Source of the DNA: Pedobacter sp.
Lineage (GTDB): Bacteria; Bacteroidota; Bacteroidia; Sphingobacteriales; Sphingobacteriaceae
Assembly (NCBI GenBank): GCA_008015505.1
Contig: SSFR01000012.1
Coordinates: 108,234 to 172,233 of the forward strand
DNA length: 64,000 nt
Reading direction: 5' to 3'
Position numbers and translations under genes: made by a program. Below are positions 52,483 through 61,224 of the stretch, piece after piece. Numbering within the stretch: position 1 is the stretch's first letter; every line of letters starts with the position of its first letter. The notes below the pieces were generated by a model, which had not been told where the DNA came from, did not search any database, and saw only the letters and a list, made by a program, of their open reading frames with translations.

Positions 52483-53547
52483 ATGAGAAGCAATCTAACG
52501 AGGTTAATACTTCCCAATAGGACAGCGTTATGGACGGCACTTGCTGCATTAAAGCTAGATTGTCGCAATGGTAATAAGAATTTCTATAAATTATTGTCTG
52601 AAATTATAGAAGAATTCAAGTCGGTAGCTAAGCCATCATCTCCGGAATCAGGGAGTAAAATTCCATTTCGCTATGACGAAAAGGTTGGCACTGCAATTAG
52701 GTTATCCGCATGGCAACATACCAAGGGAGCTGAACATCTAGAAAGCGCATTAAATTATGTGAGACTTGCTGCTACGATAATTCAGATTTTGCCATTTGGG
52801 GGTGTGCCGCCTAAAATATTTGTTACAATCCCATCAAGTGATGTTAGAGCAGGGGTTAAAGGTGGACTCTCAGCAGGAATGTACCTCGCTAATATAGCGA
52901 GCCCGGTTGGCATAGGTCGGGCTGCACAGACTGGTACATTGTCTGCAGCAAGTGTCGTACAGGGGGCTCTAATTAGTATGGCTATCGACACGGTCCTTAC
53001 TCTGGCTCATGTTGGCAAGATGGATCAAATTCCACATTTGTTGCCAGAATCTGGAGAGCATGACCCTGATCAATGTACTTGTTTTACAAGCATTCCTGGT
53101 TTAGATCAGCCATGTCTAGCCATAGCTAAAGTGATTTTCAAACAGAGAAGAGGTAATATAAAATGGTCTTTATTAAATATTCCAACTTCAGGATACGCTG
53201 ATATGGTTCCACGTAAGATAGTCGATGGAGTAAGGTGGTTAGCGACTGATGATACAAAGATGAAATTATTTCTTGCTGATAAATCAAAAGTTGCTTTCCA
53301 TTTATGGCAAGCGGCTCAAACTTTTGGTAAAAGCCAACAAATTCAGGAAGATAAAAGCTATAATGCAACTTATACATCTCGTTGGATAATACCGGGCATT
53401 GCTGTTACTAAACGTGGGTGTCCTAAAGCAATTTCAATTATTGCGGCACTTTTTGGTGAATTTCGTGAGCAATCCAATTATTTGCAAACTATGGCTGCTA
53501 TTACCACTTATGATGGTCATTTGATTATTAGGAAGAATTTGTGGTAA
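52483..53547 (+). CDS. Protein of unknown function with a glycine-rich hydrophobic middle
   Basis: 354-aa protein that I do not recognise. Its middle (about 90-190) has hydrophobic, Gly/Ala-rich spans (GVKGGLSAGMYLANIASPVG, GTLSAASVVQGALISMAIDT). A Cys-rich piece follows (DPDQCTCFTSIPGLDQPCLA). The C-terminal half is mixed. The ATG at 52483 is used because the frame's first codon is an upstream TTG. It is a lone plus-strand gene between the helicase and cca with about 200 bp of empty DNA behind it. Signs of a transferred gene: isolated, no shared operon. Confidence 0.6.
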   Translation: MRSNLTRLILPNRTALWTALAALKLDCRNGNKNFYKLLSEIIEEFKSVAKPSSPESGSKIPFRYDEKVGTAIRLSAWQHTKGAEHLESALNYVRLAATIIQILPFGGVPPKIFVTIPSSDVRAGVKGGLSAGMYLANIASPVGIGRAAQTGTLSAASVVQGALISMAIDTVLTLAHVGKMDQIPHLLPESGEHDPDQCTCFTSIPGLDQPCLAIAKVIFKQRRGNIKWSLLNIPTSGYADMVPRKIVDGVRWLATDDTKMKLFLADKSKVAFHLWQAAQTFGKSQQIQEDKSYNATYTSRWIIPGIAVTKRGCPKAISIIAALFGEFREQSNYLQTMAAITTYDGHLIIRKNLW

Positions 53548-53741
53548 AAAGATATGTTATGGCTCTTGGAAGCCTGTTAAATCATATTACTTTCTAAACT
53601 CGCACTGATCCAATTAACAAGATTGTTTTGGATGTGGTTATCCCTCACAGAGGCTCTGAAAGTGAGTAATCAGTACGGAGTATGAACAAGGTTCTATATT
53701 TGTATCTGTAAAAAGCTTTTCGGCATTAAACTAATACTACT

Positions 53742-55148
53742 TTGGAATTATATATTGAGCATCCTATACTGATGAAGCTAGCTGGGATCGCAGATCAGCA
53801 CCAAATAGAAATCTATGTGATTGGGGGCTTTGTGAGAGATCTTTTCCTAAAGCGTCCTTCAAAGGATATTGATATTTTGGTAGTGGGTAATGGCATTGCT
53901 TTTGCCAAAATGGTGGCTCGGGAGTTAGAAACAAATGTTTCTGTCTTTAAGAACTTTGGTACAGCCATGTTGCGGTATGATGATCTGGAAATTGAATTTG
54001 TCGGTGCACGTAAAGAGTCATATCGTTTGAATTCGCGTAAACCAATTGTTGAAGATGGAACATTGGCTGACGATCAAAAGCGTCGAGATTTTACTATCAA
54101 TGCCATGGCAATTAGCCTGAATCAGGCTGATTTTGGAACGCTATTGGATCCCTTTGGCGGAATTGTCGATTTGCAAGCAAAGCATATTCGTACCCCGCTC
54201 AATCCGAAAGAGACATTTTCAGATGATCCCCTGCGCATGCTTCGTGCCATTCGTTTTGCTACCCAGTTGAATTTTAGTATTGATGGGGAAGCTGTTGATG
54301 CAATTAAACAACATGCAGAACGAATTCAGATTGTATCTAAGGAGCGTATCTCTGACGAGCTGAATAAAATCATTTTGGCTACGCGTCCCTCTATTGGCTT
54401 TAATTATCTTTTTGATACCGGTTTGTTAAAGCATATTTTTCCTCAACTAGTTGACCTTTATGGTGTAGAGGTGATCGATGGTAAGGGACATAAAGATAAT
54501 TTTTATCATACCCTGCAGGTGCTTGATAATATTGCTGGAACAACAAATGATTTATGGCTACGCTGGGCAGCTATTTTGCATGATATTGCCAAACCGACAA
54601 CAAAGCGTTTTGATAAGGTTCATGGTTGGACCTTTCATGGGCATGAGGACCGCGGTGCTCGTATGGTCCCCAAAATATTTGCGCAGTTGAAATTGCCTTT
54701 GAATGAAAAGATGAAATACGTTCAAAAGTTGGTTCAATTGCATTTACGTCCCATTGTGTTGGCTCAGGATATCATTACTGATTCTGCTGTGCGGCGTTTG
54801 TTATTTGAGGCTGGAGACGCGATTGAAGATTTGATGCTACTCTGTCATGCCGATGTAACGACCAAAAATGAATACAAAATCAAAAAATACCGACAAAACT
54901 TTGAGCTAGTCAAACAAAAGCTAAAGGATGTGGAAGAGCGGGATCAAATACGCAACTGGCAGCCCCCAGTTACAGGAGAGGATATTATGAAAGCGTTTGG
55001 ACTAAAAGCGGGGAAGGAAGTAGGTTTAATTAAAAATCATGTACGAGAAGCTATTCTTGAAGGAGAGATTAAAAATGAGCGTGAAGAAGCCATGGCTTTT
55101 ATGATCAGAAGAGGGATTGAAATGGGCTTGAGCCCGATTGAGATATAG
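53742..55148 (+). CDS. cca: CCA-adding tRNA nucleotidyltransferase with HD domain
   Basis: 468-aa enzyme that adds or repairs the 3' CCA of tRNA. N-terminal class II polymerase head: VIGGFVRDLFLKRPSKDIDIL (with the catalytic GGxVRD and DxD near 30-45), then FVGARKESYRLNSRKP and a DDQKRRDFTINAMA stretch. A C-terminal HD domain (AILHDIAKPTTKRF near 285) gives it phosphohydrolase potential. The start is TTG at 53742 (MELYIEHPI); the next ATG at 53772 is a shorter choice. The TTG overlaps a CTACTTTG that looks like a -7 element, so the true start is not certain. Confidence 0.93.
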   Translation: MELYIEHPILMKLAGIADQHQIEIYVIGGFVRDLFLKRPSKDIDILVVGNGIAFAKMVARELETNVSVFKNFGTAMLRYDDLEIEFVGARKESYRLNSRKPIVEDGTLADDQKRRDFTINAMAISLNQADFGTLLDPFGGIVDLQAKHIRTPLNPKETFSDDPLRMLRAIRFATQLNFSIDGEAVDAIKQHAERIQIVSKERISDELNKIILATRPSIGFNYLFDTGLLKHIFPQLVDLYGVEVIDGKGHKDNFYHTLQVLDNIAGTTNDLWLRWAAILHDIAKPTTKRFDKVHGWTFHGHEDRGARMVPKIFAQLKLPLNEKMKYVQKLVQLHLRPIVLAQDIITDSAVRRLLFEAGDAIEDLMLLCHADVTTKNEYKIKKYRQNFELVKQKLKDVEERDQIRNWQPPVTGEDIMKAFGLKAGKEVGLIKNHVREAILEGEIKNEREEAMAFMIRRGIEMGLSPIEI

Positions 55149-55230
55149 CATCATGTAAAAATGGTTTTTCTTAAATTTGGCCAAATTCCCAGCCATAAGA
55201 ATTGGCTCGAAGTGTATAATTTAAGGTATA

Positions 55231-55881
55231 ATGGCAGTTTACAGATTCAAAATTTCTTTTGAAGATTACGATGGAGTAGTGCGTGAGATTGATATCAAAT
55301 CCAATCAAACATTTGAAGATTTACATCGGGCAATTCATCGTTCTACGGGATATGATGTTGAGAAATCTTCATCATTCTATGTAAGTAATGATCAATGGAT
55401 CAAGAATGAAGAGATTGCTTTTTTGCCTGCCCAGCGAAAAATAGATAAAGGTGTTACGCTTATGAGTCAAGCTAAGTTGAGTCAGTTTATTGATGATCCG
55501 CATCAGAAATTCTATTATACCTATCATTTGGATAAACCTTTCGATTTTCATGTCGAGTTGATCAGAATCATGCTAAGTGATGACTCGGGAAAAGAATACC
55601 CCTGTGTGGTGCGAAGTATTGGAGATGCACCTAAAATAATGGGTAGCGCTGCTTTACCAACTGCTTCACCAAGTTCGAATAGCCGGTCGGGAGAATTCGA
55701 CTTTTTAAACGAAATAGACTTCAATCCCAATGATGCCGAAGAAATAGAAAATATGAATGATATGGGTATCAATGCAGCAGCCGAGGAAGAAGAAGAAGAT
55801 GATCGGGAAGATGAACAAGATGAATTTTCAGAAGATAGTGGCGATGGCTATTATAACAATTCAGATAAGGATGAATATTGA
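55231..55881 (+). CDS. pRiA4b ORF-3-like acidic protein
   Basis: 216-aa protein with the pRiA4b ORF-3 fold: YRFKISFEDYDGVVREIDI start, TFEDLHRAIHRSTGYD and VTLMSQAKLSQFIDDPHQKF. The C-terminal third is very acidic (EEEEEDDREDEQDEFSEDSG), which is unusual and could bind a cation or a basic partner. The family function is unclear; plasmid, transposon and chromosome copies exist. It has its own short leader and is 82 bp behind cca. Confidence 0.72.
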   Translation: MAVYRFKISFEDYDGVVREIDIKSNQTFEDLHRAIHRSTGYDVEKSSSFYVSNDQWIKNEEIAFLPAQRKIDKGVTLMSQAKLSQFIDDPHQKFYYTYHLDKPFDFHVELIRIMLSDDSGKEYPCVVRSIGDAPKIMGSAALPTASPSSNSRSGEFDFLNEIDFNPNDAEEIENMNDMGINAAAEEEEEDDREDEQDEFSEDSGDGYYNNSDKDEY

Positions 55882-55898
55882 TCGTCTTTGTGGATAAG

Positions 55899-56795
55899 TT
55901 AAAACTTGCTTTTTAGCAACCGGATAATACGCTGTGCTAGGGTTCCTTTTCGATGCTCGAAAAAGTATTTGATAGCCTGATAAGCTTGTTGGTTTTCCTG
56001 AATGTGGTCCGGAAAAGAGGTGACTTTTTTGGGGCTGATGGATACATCATAAATGGTGCTGGTCCCCGAGTGAATGCCCGTACCATCATGGCCAATATTA
56101 CGAATGAGAGATTGAGCAGGGTTAAGTGTTAACCCTCCATTCAAAAAAATAGACGCGTACCAGCGAATAGCCCAAGAATTGTTTTTCCCTTTTTTGAAAT
56201 CTTGTGTTTGTTTCCAAAAATTCATTTTGCTTTCAATGGAAAATTGATAGATTTTATGCTGATCAAATTGACTGATTAATTGGTCTATGTTTGGTTCGAA
56301 GTGTTTCCAAGCACGCGCCCATGTTGCCCATCCCCAGCTGGTAGCCATTCGATGAAAAAAAGTCTCGGGCAAATTTTGGGTATTGATCGGATACATATAA
56401 GCACCGATGTGCATCACTTTTTCTTCCGATTGGTACCGAGACAAGGCATCGTTGAAATACTGTAAAGTATAGGGCGAGGATATCAAATCATCTTCAAAAA
56501 CAATCACTTTATCATATGTTGTTGTAAGCATCGCCACACCATCGATGATGGAATTGGCTAGGCCAAAATTTGAATCACGTTCAATGATTGTAACTGATTT
56601 AAATCCAGAAGTGTCTTTGATTAAGTCACGTATTTGATTTATCGGAGCTAGGTCAGCCTGATTTTTGGGCCCATCCGAAAAAATAAAAATCATGGAATGA
56701 GGAGCCAAAGTGTTTTGCTTCAAAAACTGAAGCGTTTTGTACGTATGGATAGGGCGGTTGTAAACAAATAAAGCTATGGGAGCTAGTGGCATCAT
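55899..56795 (-). CDS. Glycosyltransferase (sugar transferase, GT-A-like)
   Basis: 298-aa transferase. An N-terminal nucleotide-sugar domain with MIFIFSDGPKN, NFGLANSIIDGV and the metal-binding IVFEDDLISSPY (the DxD-like acidic run) near 90-105, then SWGWATWARAWKHFEPN. It probably extends a cell-surface polysaccharide; donor and acceptor cannot be read. It is the last gene of the leftward polysaccharide group, 2 bp behind the flippase. Confidence 0.85.
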   Translation of the reverse strand: MMPLAPIALFVYNRPIHTYKTLQFLKQNTLAPHSMIFIFSDGPKNQADLAPINQIRDLIKDTSGFKSVTIIERDSNFGLANSIIDGVAMLTTTYDKVIVFEDDLISSPYTLQYFNDALSRYQSEEKVMHIGAYMYPINTQNLPETFFHRMATSWGWATWARAWKHFEPNIDQLISQFDQHKIYQFSIESKMNFWKQTQDFKKGKNNSWAIRWYASIFLNGGLTLNPAQSLIRNIGHDGTGIHSGTSTIYDVSISPKKVTSFPDHIQENQQAYQAIKYFFEHRKGTLAQRIIRLLKSKF

Positions 56796-56797
56796 GA

Positions 56798-58285
56798 CTA
56801 GATTATTCTAAATAAAATCTGATCAATTGTTTTATTGATATCCTTGGAGATGGCTAAGAAATAAGCTGATGAGCTAAAAAGTAGTGTAGTGATAGTTGAT
56901 CGGATGAAGAAGTCCAAGTATTGGTTAGTTAGTCGTGGAATATAAAGTCCTATTAATAGACATATAGTACTGATCAAAATAATAAGGAGATGAGCTTTGC
57001 CAAAAGGCTGAAACCCAAATTTGATCTTGATAAAAAAGAAATAGACTAAATTCAATAATGTGGTGGTGATTAGGTAGGAGATAGCTGCACCCATCATTCC
57101 ATAGGTGGGGATGAGCAAGATATTGAGTGCTATAACCAATACGACGGCGGCTACCAGAAAAAAGGTGACTATTTTGTAGTAAGCCGAACTATTTATAATC
57201 TGAATGTTGAGTCCACCTGTGATATCCACCAAAAAAGCTAAGCCAAGTACGATAAATACGTCAAAGTATTGAACATAATTTGGCTTGTGTAATAGGCTGA
57301 TGAGGTGTTCTTTGTTGATGATCATGCCAATCAATAGTAAACAACCGATTAGACATTGAACAACCGATGTTTTATGATAGATTTTGGCAATTTTAGTTTG
57401 ATCCTTATTGTGCCAAGCTTCGGAAATAATTTGATAAGATGTCCGGTTCAATGCCTTGGCTGGTAAACTAATAACTGTTGCAACTCCAAAAAAGGTGGCA
57501 TAAATACCTACAAAAGCCATCGATTGGGCAGTCATAGCGCTAAGCATAATTGTATCCAGTGTTTGGATTAATACGAACGAGCTTCCACTCAATACGGCAA
57601 AAAAACCATATCTGATGATTTCTTTTTTGTTTTGATGTAGTTCTTCTGAGATAGGGGATAATTTAAAATGTTTTTCCTTTGTCAGATTCCACCAGAGAAT
57701 AAGTACGATTAAGCCATTAGCTAAAGTATATAGGAAAATGAAGCTGGTATAATTAGCCAATTTTAAGAAAATGAGGCATACAGTAATGGCTGTGCAGATA
57801 CGTAAGACCACTTCTCTTAGAAAAGCTGAAAGGATATTTTTGAAAAGGGTACGTGCAAGTCCCTCCAATATGGTAAATACCAAGGTGAAAAATGAAAGAG
57901 GAATGAGATAGTAGTAATATTGGGTGAGTAAAGAGCCTCCTTTTTTTTCTTGGTAGAAATGGGTTATAGGTTCTTTAAATAGGATAAATAATCCTGTGAC
58001 AATGAGAAAGCTAATTCCACCGAACCAGCTGATGAATGTAACAAAGCCTCCATGTATCTTGTCATCTGAGCGATAATAGGGAAAATAGCGAAGAATGATA
58101 CTAGTTAGTCCAGGTGAGGCAATTTGTACATAAAGCGTTGAAATAGCTATTAGCAGGTTGAAGAAGCCAATCTCTTCGATTGTTAAAAAGCGTTGAAAAA
58201 GAATGATGAGGTTGAAAAAACCAAGGGCTACTCCGGCATAGAGAATTAAGCTGTTAAAAAAACCTTGTTTTTGTAATAGGTTCAT
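56798..58285 (-). CDS. Polysaccharide flippase (Wzx/MATE-like)
   Basis: 495-aa inner-membrane protein with about 12-14 hydrophobic spans, moving lipid-linked sugar units across the membrane. Start LQKQGFFNSLILYAGVALGF and the EEIGFFNLLIAISTLYVQ pattern are typical of the O-antigen flippase group. It lies between two glycosyltransferase genes, which supports the role. Length is normal. Confidence 0.88.
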   Translation of the reverse strand: MNLLQKQGFFNSLILYAGVALGFFNLIILFQRFLTIEEIGFFNLLIAISTLYVQIASPGLTSIILRYFPYYRSDDKIHGGFVTFISWFGGISFLIVTGLFILFKEPITHFYQEKKGGSLLTQYYYYLIPLSFFTLVFTILEGLARTLFKNILSAFLREVVLRICTAITVCLIFLKLANYTSFIFLYTLANGLIVLILWWNLTKEKHFKLSPISEELHQNKKEIIRYGFFAVLSGSSFVLIQTLDTIMLSAMTAQSMAFVGIYATFFGVATVISLPAKALNRTSYQIISEAWHNKDQTKIAKIYHKTSVVQCLIGCLLLIGMIINKEHLISLLHKPNYVQYFDVFIVLGLAFLVDITGGLNIQIINSSAYYKIVTFFLVAAVVLVIALNILLIPTYGMMGAAISYLITTTLLNLVYFFFIKIKFGFQPFGKAHLLIILISTICLLIGLYIPRLTNQYLDFFIRSTITTLLFSSSAYFLAISKDINKTIDQILFRII

Positions 58286-58309
58286 GAGTTAGAGCATAGT
58301 GGTGCAAAT

Positions 58310-59419
58310 TTACCTAAGTAAACAATTTCGAATGATTTGATCTAGTTTGGTTATTTGCTTATTAATTTGATAGTTCTCCAAAATATGTTGCCGGGCGTTA
58401 GTACCCATTTTTGACGCTAAATCCGTGGATGAAGCTAACCGGATCATTCGTTCAGCCATGGTTTCAATATCGTATTCATCTACTAGAAAACCAGTTTGGG
58501 TATCAATCACTGCTTGTTTAATACCTGCATGTCGGGTACTTACAATGGGAAGCCCGCGAGCAGAAGCTTCTAGAATGGCTACTGGAGTGCCTTCCATATC
58601 GCCATCTGCTGCGGTTACGGAATGCTGGACAAAGCAGCGCATCTTTTCCATCAGCAATGTAATTTCAGCGGAAGATAGAACCCCTGTAAATGTAATTTTG
58701 TCAGCAATACCTAATTGCTGAGTGAGTTGTTTGGTTTTATCAAATAATGGGCCATGGCCAACCATCCACAGATGTGTCTGGTGTATTTTTTTAGATACTA
58801 ATTCGAATGCTTTTACCAGTGATGTAGGTGATTTTTTCTCCACAAAACGTCCGACTGTTAGAAAGTGAGGAGGATTAGATTGAATAGCTAATGCTTTAAA
58901 AAAATTGGTATCTACTCCATAAGGGTTCAAAAATAATTTTTCAGAGGGAGCGCCCAGTTCATAAAGTTGCTGAATCATGTCTTCCGATACTCCAATAATG
59001 GCACTGGCATAGGCAAATGCTTGCAGATAATTGTGAGCTTGAATAGTTGGGCGATGATGGGCATCTGCTCCGTGAAAATGGATGACTAGGGGTATACCAG
59101 CTAGTTTGCAAGCATTGGTAATCATGGCTCCTACCATCCCGTACTCCGCAAGAACAATATCTATATTTTGTTTCTTAAAATAGTTGACTAAGGCTTGGGT
59201 TCGAATAGATATTTCTTTTCGCTTAAATATTCTTTTTTGGATCAAATAGTTTAGTAGTCCTAGTTTAGATTCGATGAGTAATGTGTCATCGTTCTTATAG
59301 ATGGGGAAGTTTCCACCATATAGAACAGTTTTATTACCCGAAAGATGAAGAATATGCTGCTGAATGAATGTTTCTGAAAAAGCAGATTTATTGGGTTTAA
59401 CAATGCAAAGATTATACAT
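58310..59419 (-). CDS. Glycosyltransferase, family GT4
   Basis: 369-aa GT-B transferase. C-terminal domain shows TVGRFVEKKSPTSLVKAFEL, HLWMVGHGP, FTGVLSSAEITLLMEKM and the EGTPVAILEASARGLPIV motif with the nucleotide-binding Glu residues. N-terminal domain has FSETFIQQHILHLSG. The frame runs up to 59500 but the ATG at 59419 (MYNLCIVKPNKSAFSE) is preferred; it then overlaps the methyltransferase stop by 8 bases. It works on a surface polysaccharide; the sugar is not known. Confidence 0.9.
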   Translation of the reverse strand: MYNLCIVKPNKSAFSETFIQQHILHLSGNKTVLYGGNFPIYKNDDTLLIESKLGLLNYLIQKRIFKRKEISIRTQALVNYFKKQNIDIVLAEYGMVGAMITNACKLAGIPLVIHFHGADAHHRPTIQAHNYLQAFAYASAIIGVSEDMIQQLYELGAPSEKLFLNPYGVDTNFFKALAIQSNPPHFLTVGRFVEKKSPTSLVKAFELVSKKIHQTHLWMVGHGPLFDKTKQLTQQLGIADKITFTGVLSSAEITLLMEKMRCFVQHSVTAADGDMEGTPVAILEASARGLPIVSTRHAGIKQAVIDTQTGFLVDEYDIETMAERMIRLASSTDLASKMGTNARQHILENYQINKQITKLDQIIRNCLLR

Positions 59420-60107
59420 GCTGAGAAGTAGGTTTATGTGCAAGTACAACATATAGAGAGGCATCCCGATTGCGTTGCTCGGATGAGTGTAGTTGATCAA
59501 ATAGGCGGATTAACGTTTGCATAAAAAGAGCAAAAGGAGGGGTTAATATCTTGGGCAGTTTAAGTAATATGGCGTCTTGTAATAGTTGCAGACCACTAGG
59601 AGCTAGTCCCATAATACCAACAAAAGAATTTATTTGAAATCTTTCTTGTTCCACGATTTTCTTTAAACCAGCACTTGTCCACCGCCAGTAATCGTTGGGT
59701 GTAGGGTGATAGTACCAATAACCATGCGTGGTGAGTAATATATAACCTCCTGGTTTTAATATTCGCATTGCTTCTTGTAAATAGCCTTGAGGTGAATCTA
59801 CGTGCTCTAATACTTGATTAGATAAAACAATATCGGCATAATTGTCAGGCAGGGTGGTTTTGCTATCGAAATTAATTAGATGAGTTGCTTTCGGATTGAT
59901 GGCTAAATCAACACCAATATATTGGCTTACGAGGGGCTCGAGAATAGTTCGATAGGGCATATCTCCACATCCAAAGTCAACGAGTATGGCATCTTGATGG
60001 TTAGTTGTTATTGTTTGAATGGCTTTTAGTGTATGGTCTCTCAGCTGTGTTAAATGCACATAGCGTGTGGAGAAAATAGATGGCCTAAGTCTAGGGTTGG
60101 CTTTCAT
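59412..60107 (-). CDS. SAM-dependent methyltransferase
   Basis: 231-aa class I methyltransferase: motif I LVDFGCGDMPYRTIL near 43, ADIVLSNQVLEHV near 95 and LKPGGYILLTTHG near 120. It heads the polysaccharide group and may methylate a sugar or the lipid carrier end. Its start lies 10 bp from the family A repeat copy at 60117-60277. Confidence 0.88.
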   Translation of the reverse strand: MKANPRLRPSIFSTRYVHLTQLRDHTLKAIQTITTNHQDAILVDFGCGDMPYRTILEPLVSQYIGVDLAINPKATHLINFDSKTTLPDNYADIVLSNQVLEHVDSPQGYLQEAMRILKPGGYILLTTHGYWYYHPTPNDYWRWTSAGLKKIVEQERFQINSFVGIMGLAPSGLQLLQDAILLKLPKILTPPFALFMQTLIRLFDQLHSSEQRNRDASLYVVLAHKPTSQHV

Positions 60108-60116
60108 GTATATGAT

Positions 60117-60277
60117 GAGCTTGTCTAAAGTTTATTTTATCTTGCTCTTTTGGTTCTTTTTGGTTGCAATTTCGTTGAATTTTTTCACCATAGTGCCCTG
60201 TTATGGCTCCAAAATCCACCTCATTTCGCTCAAAAATAATCGGCAATTGCTTCATAAAATAAACTTTAGACAAGCTC
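60117..60277. repeat. MITE/REP-like palindromic repeat, family A copy 3
   Basis: Best-preserved copy, 161 bp. Its ends GAGCTTGTCTAAAGTTTATT and their exact complement pair over 24 bases. The middle has a CCATAG/TTATGG hairpin. It lies between two divergent genes, unlike copies 1 and 2, which lie between genes on one strand. Confidence 0.85.
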
Positions 60278-60430
60278 GATTTGTTATTTTTCAGCCATTG
60301 AAGCTATCATGCACCTAAATTATTTGCCCATGATTTGTGAGCCGAAACTTATTATGATTTTATTTGGTATGGCGAAATTATGCATTTTTAGTCCAAAAGG
60401 AGGCCATATTGAGTTTTCATATATTTTGTA

Positions 60431-60468
60431 TTTAGTCTACTAAATTAGTATACATTGAGCTATATTTG
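60431..60468 (+). promoter_or_regulatory. Operator and -7 promoter element of the Nudix regulator gene
   Basis: TTTAGT-CT-ACTAAA at 60431-60444 is a perfect dyad, with a second half TTAGTATAC following. A perfect -7 element, TATATTTG, stands at 60461-60468, 9 bases ahead of the ATG at 60478. The dyad covers the -33 position, where no TTTG is found. Autoregulation by the gene product is the simplest reading. Confidence 0.6.
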
Positions 60469-60477
60469 GACCCGGAA

Positions 60478-61203
60478 ATGAAAAATGCTTTAAAAACAAA
60501 TTTGCCCATATCGAACACTGTTTTTGCAATTGATTGTGTTGTGTTTGGTTTCGAAGAAGGTGAATTAAAAACATTACTAATAGAGCGAACAGAAGAGCCG
60601 TACAGAGGTTGTTGGACTTTGCCAGGATATCTCGTAGTTGATCAGGGAGAGAGTATAGATGAGGCTGCTAATCGTGTGTTATGTAAATTAACGGGTTTAA
60701 CAAATGCTTATTTAGAGCAAGTTTATACTTACACAAATATCGATCGGTATGCCGAAAGTCGGGTAATTAGTGTGGTTTATTATGCGATGATTCGATTAGA
60801 TGGGATATTAGATTCGCAACATATCGCTAGTTATACGCGTAATGCAGCCCTGGTTCCTGTGAATGAACTGCCAGAATTAGGTTTTGATCATGCTTCTATT
60901 TTGGAAAGGGTTTTGAAGAAAGTGAGGCGTAAGGTGTTGTATTACCCCATTGCATTTGAGTTATTACCTGAAAAATTCACCTTGACACAATTGCAAAGTT
61001 TATACGAGGCCATACTTGGTCGGAAGGTTGATAAGCGAAATTTTAGAAAAAAAATAATGAGCCATCAAATACTGATGGACTTGAACGAAAAGCAGAAAGA
61101 TGTATCTTATCGTGCAGCGAAGCTCTTTAAACTCGATAAGAAGAAACATGCTCAGGTAGTTGAGCATGAGTTCTCGTTTTCAGAATATGAAACTTCAATT
61201 TAG
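60478..61203 (+). CDS. Nudix-domain transcriptional regulator (NrtR/AraR-like)
   Basis: 241-aa protein. An N-terminal Nudix domain (FAIDCVVFGFEEGELKTLLI, then CWTLPGYLVVDQGESIDEAA) lacks the full Nudix box (no REUXEE), so it is a ligand sensor and not a hydrolase. C-terminal winged helix: KFTLTQLQSLYEAILGR and DKRNFRKKIMS. This is the layout of NrtR and of the Bacteroidetes arabinose regulator AraR. The regulated sugar is not known; the GlcNAc-kinase-like gene lies convergently 21 bp away. The ATG at 60478 is chosen over a TTG at 60466, which falls inside the -7 element. Confidence 0.88.
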   Translation: MKNALKTNLPISNTVFAIDCVVFGFEEGELKTLLIERTEEPYRGCWTLPGYLVVDQGESIDEAANRVLCKLTGLTNAYLEQVYTYTNIDRYAESRVISVVYYAMIRLDGILDSQHIASYTRNAALVPVNELPELGFDHASILERVLKKVRRKVLYYPIAFELLPEKFTLTQLQSLYEAILGRKVDKRNFRKKIMSHQILMDLNEKQKDVSYRAAKLFKLDKKKHAQVVEHEFSFSEYETSI

Positions 61204-61224
61204 TTTTGAGGATAGTCTTCTTGT

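Larger units (their letters stand above)
60108..60477. other. Intergenic stretch between polysaccharide and Nudix genes
   Basis: 370 bp with no gene. It holds family A repeat copy 3 (60117-60277) and the Nudix operator and promoter (60431-60468). The remaining 60278-60430 shows no further structure that I can support. Confidence 0.6.
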
